From Coniferiporia sulphurascens (taxonomy: Eukaryota; Basidiomycota; Agaricomycetes; Hymenochaetales; Hymenochaetaceae): DNA of 64,000 nucleotides. Where the stretch lies: NCBI GenBank assembly GCA_002794785.1, contig NBBA01000006.1:868001-932000 (forward strand), given 5' to 3'. Below are positions 44,375-54,970 of the stretch, piece by piece. A program made the position numbers and the translations under genes. The notes below the pieces were generated by a model. It did not search any database, was not told the origin of the DNA, and worked only from the letters and a program-made list of their open reading frames with translations. How positions within the stretch are numbered: the stretch's first letter is position 1; every line of letters starts with the position of its first letter.

Positions 44375-45218
44375 ATTTCCTCCATCTGGTCATCAGTGGG
44401 GTCGGTGGCAAGGGCCTCTTCGATTTGGCAGTAGCGCCTCTTCTTGGGGCAGGCCGGTAGGGTGGTGGGGTGGTCACCCTTGCAGTTTTTTGCAGAGGTG
44501 GGGGTGGGGACATGTGTCGCCTTCAGGCACTGCGTCAGTGGTGCAGTGGGTGCATGATTTGCGGTGATTGTGGGTCAAGTGGGCACCTGTGCAATCAGTG
44601 CAGCAAGGTTGAGCACGGCAGCCCTTGGTCCCATGGCCAAGACCCTGGCACCGCTCACATTGGGTGAGGGTGGGGCGGACAGGTGGGACTGAGAGTCGGA
44701 GGGCGGATCCGAACATCCAGACTCAGGGCCTCTTGAGGAGGCGCTCGCATATGGAGCTGTCAGGATCAACAAAGGAGAAAACCACTGGGCACCTGTTGAG
44801 TGTCGGCAGGTGGTCCTCGGTGGCAGCAAAGTGAGGGGTGACTATGAAGTCCAGTTTGTGGAGTGCCGGGTTGTGCTGGATTTCGGCCATGAGGGCCTTC
44901 TTGGTGATGGTGTGTCCATTCTGGCCGAACAAAAAGTCCTTGCAGGGCACCATGGAGATGCGCAGTGCGGACCGTGGGCGGACTCTGGAGGGGGTTAGGG
45001 AGAAAGCGGTAGGGATGGTGATTCCTGCCGCAATGCACTCAGTGCACATATGGGAGGCATATGCCACGGAGTGATGATCAATGATTGTTTCCATGGTCGG
45101 GTTAGCTGAGGATGGTTGTGTCACAAACGTGGTCACGATGTTCCCCTTTATGTTAAATGAGGAGAGGACTGGGACTTGGTCTGCAGTGGGGAGGGAGGCC
45201 CCCACCACCCTCGTCCGA

Positions 45219-46967
45219 CCCTCTATCCTGCTCTGATGGCTCGGGATCTGGTGGGACCCCGCCCTCACCTTCAAGGCCCACATCGAGCGCATGCACTCCA
45301 AAGGCCTCTCCACCTTCGCCACCCTCCGCATCCTCGGCAACACTGAATGCAGTATTTCGGCCCTTCTCCTACATCGCCTATATATCGCCTGCGTCCGCTC
45401 TGTCCTCACATGGGGTGCGCCGGTTTGGTACCATGGCCGGCATGAAAAAACTCTAGTAAGCTGCCTGCAAGCTGTGCAAAACACAGCATGCAGATGGATT
45501 CTTGGCATCTACAAAGGCACCTCTCCATACTCTACAAATTTCCTTTGTTCCCTTCCCCCCCTTTCTTATTATTTTGAATATGCTAAGACTCTCCATTCTC
45601 TGTGCCTATGGCACACACCACACTCTGTTGGTAGAAAATGTTTTTATAAAACAGTAACTAACCGCCCCTTTTCCACTTCTCTGCAGGTCCGGGTCCCTCG
45701 GGTTCAACCAGTCCCTGCATACACTCATCCCCTGTGGACGGATCCTCTGGCATTTATGAATGGTCGAGTTTCGTTTGCCTCTCCTATCACTCCGGTCAGC
45801 AAAGACACCCGCGAGGAATTCATGGAAGCCACACACTCCCTGAGCACCCTCCCCCACCCCCAGGTCTTCACCGATGGCTCATGCATGGACACAAAGTCTG
45901 GATCCGTGGTCTGCACCATGAAGGGCCTCACCTGTCTAAAGTTGTGTTGACTAGCCTCCCCCACCTGTGCCACGGCCACGGACATGGAGATTTTCTCCCT
46001 CACATCTGCCCCGACATGGGCTGCACACCACCTCCGGGAACTACTGCCTGTTGCATCAGACATCTTCTTTCTGTCTGATTCGCTGACAGCTCTCCACCTT
46101 ATCCGTACATGGGCGCCGGCCCCAGGCGCCCATCTCCTTCATCAATGGAAGGCTGGGGTCCAGACTCTCTTGGACTCATATCCAGATCTTTCCGTTCACT
46201 TCGTATGGTGCCCGGGTCACTCCGACATCCCCGGGAATGAATGGGCCAATAGCGAGGCCAAGTTTGCCACAAACCTACCCCCATCCTCCCTTGCACCCTC
46301 CACCTCCGCACTGAAAGAGGCTGCCATCAACACTATGATGGAACAATGGTCACTCTCACTCGCCCACCCTCTCGCCTTGACAGCTGACAAGTATCTCGCT
46401 GTCAATGGGGCCCCCTCCCACCGACCTCAAAAGCTGTTAACACAATCAGTCAACCACCCATGTAAAGAGCTCTCGGCAGTCGCCCAGATCCTCTGCTGTG
46501 CTGGTCCCTATGGGGGCTACTGGCTGAGCTTTGACTCAGTCTACCGACGCAGGCATGGTCTGATTTCGCACTGCTGATGGCACAACCACCCCCCCTGGCC
46601 TGCCCAATCCACTGCCCACATCCTGGGCAGTTGTCGTACCTTCCAGCCATGGATTCGCAAGGTCTGGCCCCCCCGTGACCCTCTTCCGACCCACCACACC
46701 GAGTGGGCCGACGAAAACCGCCTTCAGGCTCTGCATCGCTGGCTTAAGCTGACAGGACACATGAACCGCCTCACTGACCATACTTCCGCCACCATCCGCT
46801 TGGCCTTCACCGCAATGGAGTTGGAGGGACACCCGACCGATGAAGATATGGACTTGGACCTCCTCCAGGATTACATGAGTTGTATGCTTGGACCCCGTTC
46901 CCAGGACCTGGACCCGGCTCTCTTGGAGCTCTCAGGTGCGCTTCCTCCCCTTCCCTCTACTCAGTGA
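45219..46967 (+). pseudogene. LINE J ORF2 fragment: RT thumb, RNase H, C-terminus
   Basis: Codons begin in WWDPALTFKAHIERMHSKGLS, then the connecting region, RNase H with QVFTDGSCMDTKSGS (first Asp kept), MEIFSL, SDSLTALH and HFVWCPGHSDIPGNEWANSEAK. TGA stops occur at 45948 and 46575 (the latter in HGLISHC*WHN, where other copies have Arg). The end ...LLQDYMSCMLGPRSQDLDPALLELSG...PSTQ at 46967 gives the natural ORF2 stop region, followed by about 310 bp of 3' UTR. Confidence 0.9.
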
Positions 46968-47213
46968 CCGCCTTTCGGACTCTCCCATGTATGTCCCGGC
47001 TGGCACTCTCGCCCCCCCTTTCCTATTCTAAGTTACCCCTTTACCTGCCCTCATCCGCTTGGTAGTGCCATAGCAATATGTATTCCTCTCCCTTTCCCTT
47101 GGTTCTCTTTTAAATAGGGACCCTTCACACCTTGGCACCCTTCGGGGAGCAGGGTCCCTGCCCAGTTTTGTGTGTTGTGTGATGACAGGTGCCTCTGTTG
47201 TTATGTAGTTAGG

Positions 47214-47231
47214 GCCCCCCCTTCGGGGGGC
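47214..47231 (+). other. LINE 3'-UTR hairpin (class 2)
   Basis: GCCCCCC / GGGGGGC with loop CTTC (or a five-pair stem capped by UUCG). It is followed by cagcttgtaattatgtaatactgcagg and the AAT-rich tail. The same unit ends LINEs F1, H, I, L, M and O. Confidence 0.65.
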
Positions 47232-48725
47232 AGCTTGTAATTATGTAATACTGCAGGAATAATAATAATAATAAAAAGTGGGGAGGGAGGCGAAGAACTC
47301 ATGGGACATCTTGGTCAGGGCCATTGCTGACTTCTGATTCTCAGCCCGAATGCCGACTGTTGGGGTGAGGACCAAGGTTGGGTCCTTGGCATACATTGTA
47401 GGGGGGGGGGGCACCTTCCGTTGGCGTTTCTTCTTCTTCTGTGCCAGGTTGATGACTGCTCCAGTGGCCAGGGCCACTGGAGATGGGTTGGCAGTTGTTG
47501 GGGGGGCCGCTGCTGCGGCCACTTGGGCATAGGAGGCAGGGGCGGCCTGTATGGCAGTCTGGGGGGCCAGTTGCTGTTGTTGTTGTTGCTGTTGATGCTG
47601 GGTGGGCCTAGAGCTGATGGAAGCCATCTGACATGAGATCGCAGCTACATCAGTAGTCAGGCGCTTGACTGCATCAGTCAGCACCTTCATTTCTGGGGTC
47701 ACTGGGGCAGTGCCAGGGGTCCCAGTGGTGGCTGGGGCCCTTTGGGGGGGCGAGCTGGGGAAAAGGGTTCTGGGAGGATGATTTCCATCCCCTCCCTTGT
47801 GAAGTTGTAGGCCATTACCGTGTTGCAGTAGATGATGAGCTGGGGGTCTTTCCTTTCTTGCGCAATGTTGGCCAGCGTGGTTTGGACGTTCCAGAGGAGA
47901 TTGCTGACAAACTGTGCTGCCTTTATGTCGATGTTGGTGATGTTGGCGTCTGCTGTTTCCTTGTCGAAGACTTCCAGGGCGCATGATAGGGAGTACATGA
48001 ACCCTGAGGTGTGGGGTTCATGCTTTTGTTGGGTAGGGGGTCCTCTCAGGGTGAGAGGCGACATGGCGGCAGAGGAGCGCTTCCGCCTGAGGCTTGCGCC
48101 TCCCACCTGTTGTGGGGGGGTATGGGGGTCGACTGCCATTTCTGGGGCCGTCTCACCGAAGTCGTTGGAGCCACGGATCGACCCTGCCCAAGCGGCTGGG
48201 GAGCTTGCTCGGGATGTCTGCCTTGATTCCATTCATGCCTGGGCAGTGAAGTCATAGGCAGACACCAGTTGGGAGTTGTCCATGTTGGGGGATGGGGCCA
48301 GGACATCCGGGGAGGATACCAGGGGGGGAAGCCGGTTGTGTAGGGTATGGGGGTCGCTTTGCGTTGTGTGGAGGCGGTGGCCTCAGCGGCCATGTTGGCA
48401 GCTCTTGCAGCGGCTAGACTAGCCAATGAGGAGGATGGGATGGTGGGTCGAGTTTGACAGAGTGCTCCATGGTAATCACTTGAGTTCAACATGGGGGAGT
48501 TTTAGCTGCCCACACTAGTCGATGGTGGTGGTTACTGGTCAAGAAGGTGGGGTGCTGAAGTGTGAAGAGCCCCTATTTAGTAGGGAGAACACGAGAAGGA
48601 GGGATACATGTCGCTACAAACAAACCAAGTGGATGAGGGCAGGTTAAAGTAAGAAGCTTAGAAAGGGGAAGGGGAGGGCAAGAGCACTGGCCGAGATGTA
48701 TCATGAGGAATTTGAAAGACGGGCG

Positions 48726-51700
48726 CTAATTAGAGGGAAAAGGAGGGAGCATACCTGCTAGCTCCAAAAGGGCTGGGTCCGAGTCCTGAGTCCGGGGTCC
48801 AAGCATACAATGCATGTAGTCCCATAGGAGGTCCAGGTCCATATCCTCGTTGGTGGGGTGTCCGTCTAGGTCCATCATGGTGAAAGACAGCCAGATGGCA
48901 CCCACAGCGTGGTCAGAAAGGTGGTTAAGGTGCCCCATCAGCCTAAGCCAGCGGTGCAGGACCAGGAGGCGGTTTTCGTCAGCCCACTCTGAGTGGTGGA
49001 CTGGGAGAGGGTCCCGAGGTGGCCACACATGTCATATCCACAGGTGGAAAGTGCTGCAGCTGCCTAAAATATGGGCAGTTGACTGCATGGGCCAGGGGGG
49101 ATGGTTGTGCCACCTGCAATGTGAGATCAGGCTGTGTCTGTGTCGGTAGGCTGAGTCAAAACTCAGCCAGTAGCCCCCATAGGGACTGGCACAACAGAGG
49201 ACCTGAGCGACTGCAGAGAGTTCCTGGCATGGGTGGTCAACCAAATGCATGAGTAGCTTCCAAGGTCGGCAGGAGGGGAGGCTGTGAACTGCCAAGTATT
49301 TGTCAGCAGTTGAGGCGAGGGGGCAGGCTAGTGAGAACGTCCACTTCTCCATGAGGGTGTGGACAGCAACCCCTTTTAGTGCAGAGGTGGATGGTTTGAG
49401 GTTGGATGGGGGGAGCTCTGTTGCCAGCTTTGCTTCTGTGTCAGCCCATTCATTGCCAGGGATGTCCGAGTGACTGGGGCACCATACAAAATGAACAGTG
49501 AGCTGGGGGTACGAATCCAGCAGAGTCTCCACACCCGCTTTCCAGATGTGGAGGAGGTGGGCGCTGGGGGCGGTGGTCCAGGTGTGAAAAAGGTGGAGGG
49601 CGGTCAGTGAATCGGACAAAAAGAAGATATCCGATGCAATGCGCAGTTGCGCCAGGAGGTGGCATGCTATCCAGCCTGGGGCCGTGGTGAGGGAGAATTC
49701 CTCGGTGTCCATGGCTGTGGCGCAGGTGGGGGACTCCAGTCAGCGAGACCAGAGTTGGGTGTGGCCAAGCATGGCACAGATGGCCGAACCCGACTTATTG
49801 TCAATGTGGGAGCCATTGGTGAATACTTGTATGTGGGGGGTGAGGCCAAGTTGGCATGTGGCAGTTACAAATGATTTTCGGGTGTTGGCACTAACCGGGG
49901 TGACAGGAGTGGTGAAGCGGACACGGCCCTTTGTGAAGGCCAGAGGATCTGTCCATGGGGGATGTGTGTATGCAGGAACCTGTTGGACAAGGGGGGCTTG
50001 GACCTGCATAGAAAGGGAGAAAGGTCTGTTAGCTATGTTTTTAAATAGTTTCCAGCCAATAGAGTGGGGGGTGCGCCAAAGACACAGGGAATGGATAGTC
50101 TTTATATACTCGAAATAGAAAGAGAGAGGGGGAACAGAGCAAAGGAAATTAGTGGAATGGGGGGAGGCACCTTTAAAGACACCTAGGATCCAGTGGCAGG
50201 CCGTGTTTTGGACGGCCTGGAGGCGGTTTACCAGGGTTTTTTGGTGGCGGCCATGGTACCAAACCGGCGCACCCCAGGACAAGATGGAGCGGACGCAGGA
50301 GGTGTATAGGCAGTGGAGGAGGAGGGCCAAGATGCCGCGTTGGGTGTTGCCTAGAATGCGGAGTGCGGCAAGGGTAGAGAGCCCCTTGGAGCGCATGCAC
50401 TCAACATGGGGCTTGAAGGAGAGGCCTGGATCCCACCATATCCCCAGCCACCTGAGTTTTTTTTTTTAAAATTATTCCTGCAGTATTACACAATTACAAG
50501 CTGCCCCCCCAAAGGGGGGGCCCTAACTACATAACAACGGAGGCGCCTGTCATCACACAACACATGAAACTGGGCGGGGGCCCTGCTCCCCAAAGGGTGC
50601 CAAGGTGTGTAGGGTCCCTATTAGTAATGGAATGGGAAAAAGGAGGGAGGAATTCATATTGCTACAGCACAGCCAAATGGATGGTAGCAGGCAAATGGGG
50701 TAGCTTAGAATAGGAAAGGGAGGGCGAGAGCACCGGCTAGGACATACGGGTGGGAGTCCGAAGGGCAGGCATTAATCAGAGGGAAAGGGGCCCAGCCACC
50801 TGAGTGGGATTGAGGGGCAGATCAGGGTGTTGGGGTTGACCTGGACGCCTGCAGTGTCCCAGCCATTGTAGCCAGTGCATTGCCGAGGGGGGTGGAAGTA
50901 GAGGCACTCTGTCTTGGCTGCTTCGATGTTGAGACTGATGGTGCCAAAGAGGGTGTCAAGTTGTTGGTAGGCACAGGCAAGGGCATGGCAGTTGGATGCC
51001 ACTGAAGGACCTACACAAATTAGTAAGTGGTCATCGACGTATGCTAGGGAGGTGGTGCCGGCTTGGTGAAAGCACCGGAGGACCACCCCTGCAAATATAG
51101 TTGACAGGATGGGGGAGACTGGCGATCCCTGGGGGGTGCCGAAGTCGGGTTTAGGGGCGGTAGGGAGGGTGGTGCTGTCGAAAGCAACAGCAACCTGCTG
51201 GTCCATCATGAAGGACAGGCACCAGTCAGCCATGTTTGGCATGCAACCGAGCTCCAACAGTTGTTGGTGGAGGAGTTGGGGGTGCACCAAGTCGAAAAAG
51301 CCCTGAATGTCGACCGCTAGGACCGAGCAGACAAGGCCCTCCAAGTGAGCATGTTCCACAATTTATAGGAGGTGTTGGGCAGCATTGTAGACCGAATGGC
51401 CTTGGCACCCCCCATATTGATTAGGTGGCAGCCAGTCCCTCGTGTTTGCGAGGTATTGGAGCCTGTTAGCTATTATCTTTTTGAGGAGTTTCCCTAAAGT
51501 CTCCTCGAGGGTGATGGGCCAGTATGAACGTGGTGAGAATGGGTCCTTCTTGTTAGGCTTCCTGAGCATCACCACTTTTGCTGCCCGCCAGCACTCAGGG
51601 TGGTACCCTAAACAGAGGCAGTCATTGAAAAGCATGAGTATCTCATCAGGGTAGGCGTTGACCACCCATTTCAAGGGGCAGTAGCCTATTCCCGAGAGGC

Positions 51701-53072
51701 CCAGGGCTGACAAGTTGGATGTATCGGCCAGTGCCCCTGTAAGCTCCACAAGGAGTATGGGCAGGGCAGCTGGTTGAGTTGGTGGCAGCGGGATGTCAGT
51801 CGCTGCTAGGAGTGGGGGGGGCATGAAGAAAGTTTCATGGAAGAGCTCACCTTTCTTGTCGTCTGTCTGGGTAAAGGAGCCGTCTTGCCATTTAAGCGAG
51901 GGGATAGGAGTAGGTCAGTTGCTGAGGCCGCACTTGGCCCAGTTCCAGATGTTGGAGGTGTCTGCTTCCGAGGCCTGGTCGGCATAGAACTGCTGTTTGG
52001 CTGTCCTGACACCCCTTTTGAAGGCTTGTCTAGCTGAGGAATGCTGGAGGGGGGTGGTGGCCATCGTAATGGCAGATAGGAGGGTCCTGCAGTGGGGTGA
52101 CCACCATGGGACTTCTGTTTTTGATGACTTGGAGAGGCAGGTGAATGGTTAGAGGGCAGCGACCATAGCATCGATGACCGCCTTCACTTTGATGTCCAGG
52201 GCGTGGGTGTTGAGCCCTGGGAGACAAAAGGCTGCTTCAAGTAGAGGGAAGGCGATGTCGGACCATTCCTCCTTGTCAGCTGGTAGCAGCCAGTGTGTCT
52301 TTAGGACAGGAGGGGGGGGCCAAAATGGCAGTGACCACTGCAGGATGGTGTGGTCAGACAGTGGGGAGGGGTTGGAGGTAGCCAAATCTAGAATAGAGTC
52401 GGGGTTGACCACGGGTGGGACCCAGATCATGTCGATGGGGCACCAATGGTGATTGCCATCGGGCCATGAGTCAGAATCAGGGATATGGGCAGGCGCCAGG
52501 TCATGCCCACAGAAAAAGTCATTGAGGGGTTGCACCCCCAAGTCGTCTCGTTGCAGGACTGCGAATTCAGACCACGTGTGGTGACGATGGTTGAAGTCGC
52601 CCGCCATGAGCAGAGTGGTGGCAATTACTGAGGGGAGTGAGAATAAAAAAGACTCACCTGGGTACTGGGGGGAGGCGTTCTCTCGGTCCAGGGGGTGCAT
52701 GCCGTAGTAGTTGCACACCCGGAGGGTGAGTTGGGATCGGACCTCCACTGTGAGTATGTCGGTGCCATGTGAGGCGGCTCCGAGGATCGACCATGAGGTT
52801 GGGGGGAGGGCCCTGGATACATATGTAACTACCCGAGGTTGGACCTCTGGTGGTAGGACAGGTATGTATCCTGGGATGGTTGGGACATTGCTGGCCAGAG
52901 TACCAGTCAGGTCAGTAAGTGAGGGTTGCAGCCCTATTTGGTACCAGGGCAGTTCCTGTATGAGTATCAGGTGCAGGGGGGAGGGGTCAGTTGTAAGGAC
53001 AGGGATTAAGGACTGAATTGCCGCTAGTGAGCAGGCGGCATTCCACTGCAGGATAGAGAGTGTCTCTATCAT
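48726..53072 (-). pseudogene. LINE K ORF2: endonuclease, RT, RNase H, C-terminus
   Basis: ATG 53072 begins MIETLSILQWNAACS; the EN part stays open for over 300 codons (LILIQELPWYQIG, GDFNHRHHTW, SDHTIL). Stops or shifts follow near 52150, 51820 and 51360. RT: VLAVDIQGFFDLVHP, FGTPQGSPVSPI, YVDD (about 51030). LINE L splits it at WLG (50457/50790). RNase H: QVFTNGSHIDNK (Asn for the first Asp; gaccgac-type CpGs lost), SDSLTALH, VWCPSHSDIPGNEWADTEAK. The C-terminus includes SHCRWHNHPPWP and YMHCMLGPRTQ. Confidence 0.9.
50457..50790 (-). mobile_element. LINE L: very short 5'-truncated insertion (334 bp)
   Basis: It is only LINE 3' UTR: T-run tail, class 2 hairpin near 50500-50520, ending at 50790. 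It is flanked by a perfect 14-bp TSD cccagccacctgag (50443-50456 and 50791-50804). It sits in LINE K ORF2. Confidence 0.96.
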
Positions 53073-54643
53073 ATTTCCTCCATCTGGTCGTCGATGGGGT
53101 CAGTGGCGAGGGCCTCTTCGATTTGGTGGTAATGCCTCTTCTTAGGGCAGGCCGGTAGGGTGGTGGGGTGGTCGCCTTTGCAGTTGTTGCAGAGACAGGG
53201 GTGGGGACATGTGTCGCCTTTGGGCACAGCATCGGCTGTGCAGTGGGCACACGATTTGCAGTGATTGTGGGTCAAGTGGGCACCCGCACAGTCAGCGCAG
53301 CAAGGTTGGGCTCGGCAGCCCTTGGTTCCATGGCCGAGGCCCTGGCACTGCTCACATTGGGTGAGGGTGGGGTGGATGGGTGGTACTGAGAGCCGGAGGG
53401 TGGATCCGAACATCCATACGTGTGGCCTTTTGAGGAGGCATTTGTGGATGGAGCCGTTGGGGTTGACGAAGGAGAAGACCACTGGGCATCTGTCGAGTGT
53501 CAGCGAAGTGGGGGGTGACTACAAAGTCGAGGTTGCAGAGTGTCAGGTTGTGCCGGATTTCAGCCATGAGTGCCTTCTCATTGATGGTGTGTCCATTCTG
53601 GCCAAACAAGAAGTCCTTGCATGGCACCATTGAGATGCGCAGGGCTGACCGGGGGCGGACTCTGGAGGGGGTTAGGGAGAATGCAGGTGGGATGGTGATC
53701 CCCGCTGCGATGCACTCTGTGTGCATGTGGGAAGCATAGGCCGCGGAGTGATGATCAATGATCGTTTCCGTGGTCGGGTTAGCCGAGGATGGGCGCACTG
53801 CAAACATAGTCACGATGTTCCCCTTTATGTTGTAGGAGGAGGACAGGACCGGGACTTGGTCTGCAGTGGGGAGGGAAGCAAAGAACTCATGGGACATTTT
53901 TGTCAGGGCCATCGCTGTTACAAATTTCCTTTACTCATCGCCTTTATCAGCATTAGTCATTTCCGCTGAATAAGCTACCTTGTATGCTGACTGATCCTAG
54001 CCTCATGATCAGTCAGACTCTTCTACCAGCTTCTATCTCTTTCCATGCTGACTGATCCTTACTGTTCACTCAGTCAGCCTTCCACATTGTTCTATAGTAT
54101 TCTATGCATGTATATAAGGACTCGCTTTCAGAGCATCAAGCCCCAAGCTTGTGCTCTTCGTTCAATAGAGCCTACTCATTCACTATCTCCTCTGTGGGAT
54201 ATTAAGCCACCAGTCACCAGTCTACTAGTCCTTGGGGAAACCCTTGCTCAATTACCATCTCATCTCTACTTCGTCTTACTCAGTCAATCCTCATCGATCG
54301 CTTATTAAGCCTTACTTAATCAGTAGGCTTAACAATCGCTGACTTCTGATTTTCGGCCCGTATGCCAACTGTTGGGGTGAGGACCAAGGTTGGGTCCTTG
54401 GTGTACATTGTGGGTGGTGGGGGCACCTTCCTCTGGCGCTTCTTCTTCTTCTGCGTCGGGTTGATGACCGCTCCGGCAGCTGGGGCTGCTGGGGCTGGGT
54501 TGGTGGTTGTTGGGGGGGCTGCTGCTGCTGCAACCTGCACGTAGGAGGTGGGGGCGGCCTGAATGGCCGCCTGGGGGGCGGGTTGCTGTTGCTGTTGTTG
54601 TTGCTGTGGTCGGGGGGTGGGCCTAGAGCTGATGGAAGCCATC
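53069..54643 (-). pseudogene. LINE K ORF1, C-terminal two thirds
   Basis: From 54642 (MASISSRPTPRPQQQ): polyQ, Ala/Pro linker, KKKKRQRK, KDPTLVLTPTVGI. A solo LTR interrupts at 54334-53916. Then ALTKMSHEFFASLPT to SMVPCKDFLFGQN, a 17-nt deletion near 53500 that shifts the frame, and the knuckles CEQCQGLGHGTKGC, CADCAGAHLTHNHCKSC and CNNCKGDHPTTLPAC. The stop TGA overlaps the ORF2 ATG at 53069-53072. The N-terminus is lost where LINE M inserted. Confidence 0.9.
53916..54334 (+). repeat. Solo LTR, family 2 (419 bp)
   Basis: It runs TGTTACAAATTTCC...GTAGGCTTAACA, with the TSD atcgc at 53911-53915 and 54335-54339. The body differs from family 1: it has several CTGACTGATCC-type repeats and a TATA box GTATATAAGG near 54112. 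It shares the ends and the CAAGC...GCTTGTGCTCTT motif. No internal region of this family is in the window. Confidence 0.93.
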
Positions 54644-54676
<33 letters not shown>

Positions 54677-54970
54677 CCTGCAGTATTACATAATTACAAG
54701 CTGCCCCCCCGGAGGGGGGGCCCTAACTACATAACAACAGAGGCGCCCGTCATTGCGCATCACACAAAACTGGGTGGGGGCTCTGCTCCCCAGAGGGTGC
54801 CGAAGTGTGGAGAGCCCCTATTTAGTAAGAGACAAATTGAGAGGGAGGGATACATATCGCTACAAACAAACCATGCAGGTGAGGGCAGGTTAAGATAAGA
54901 AGCTTAGAAGTGGAAAGGGAGGGTGAGAGTGCCAGCCAAGACGTATCATGGGGAATTTGAAAGGCAGGTG

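Larger units (their letters stand above)
45200..47277 (+). mobile_element. LINE J: 5'-truncated plus-strand insertion (2078 bp)
   Basis: It has a perfect 14-bp TSD gtggggagggaggc (45186-45199 and 47278-47291). It starts in the RT thumb and ends with a class 2 hairpin (47214-47231), GCAGGAATAATAATAATAATAAAAA. This is a clean example of target-primed insertion by this LINE family. Confidence 0.96.
44371..48492 (-). pseudogene. LINE I ORF1, split by LINE J
   Basis: It starts MLNSSDYHGALCQTR at 48492. The N-terminal part has the core QFVSNLLWNVQTTLAN and polyQ (47570-47590), with a frameshift near 48060. It reaches the FFASLPT codons at 47278, where LINE J begins. After J it resumes at 45199 with PTADQVPVLSS and runs through SMVPCKDFLFGQN and the knuckles CERCQGLGHGTKGC and CTDCTGAHLTHNHRKSC. 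The stop overlaps the ORF2 start (44371-44374, ATGA). Confidence 0.9.
39526..48547 (-). mobile_element. LINE I: full-length, carrying a solo LTR and LINE J
   Basis: The 3' tail is at 39526 and the class 2 hairpin near 39580-39600; the 5' end is at 48547 (CCTTCTTGACCAGTAACC). It contains a solo LTR (40329-40887) and LINE J (45200-47277); removing them leaves about 6.4 kb. No matching TSD was seen at its ends. Confidence 0.9.
48548..54643 (-). mobile_element. LINE K: nearly complete ORF2 and most of ORF1, with two insertions
   Basis: It starts at 48548 inside the 3' UTR (the last ~110 bp and the tail are missing) and ends at 54643 in ORF1 at the MASISSRP codons, where LINE M begins. It contains LINE L (50457-50790) and a solo LTR of another family (53916-54334), both with perfect TSDs. 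Confidence 0.9.

Noticed and set aside
39526..48547. A TSD for LINE I, or for LINEs M and K
   Set aside because: The left and right flanks were compared and do not match; these junctions may have been changed by later recombination.
54644..54676. T-rich and TTA-repeat runs as terminators or independent microsatellites
   Set aside because: Each lies exactly at a LINE 3' end and is the reverse complement of its A- or AAT-rich tail.
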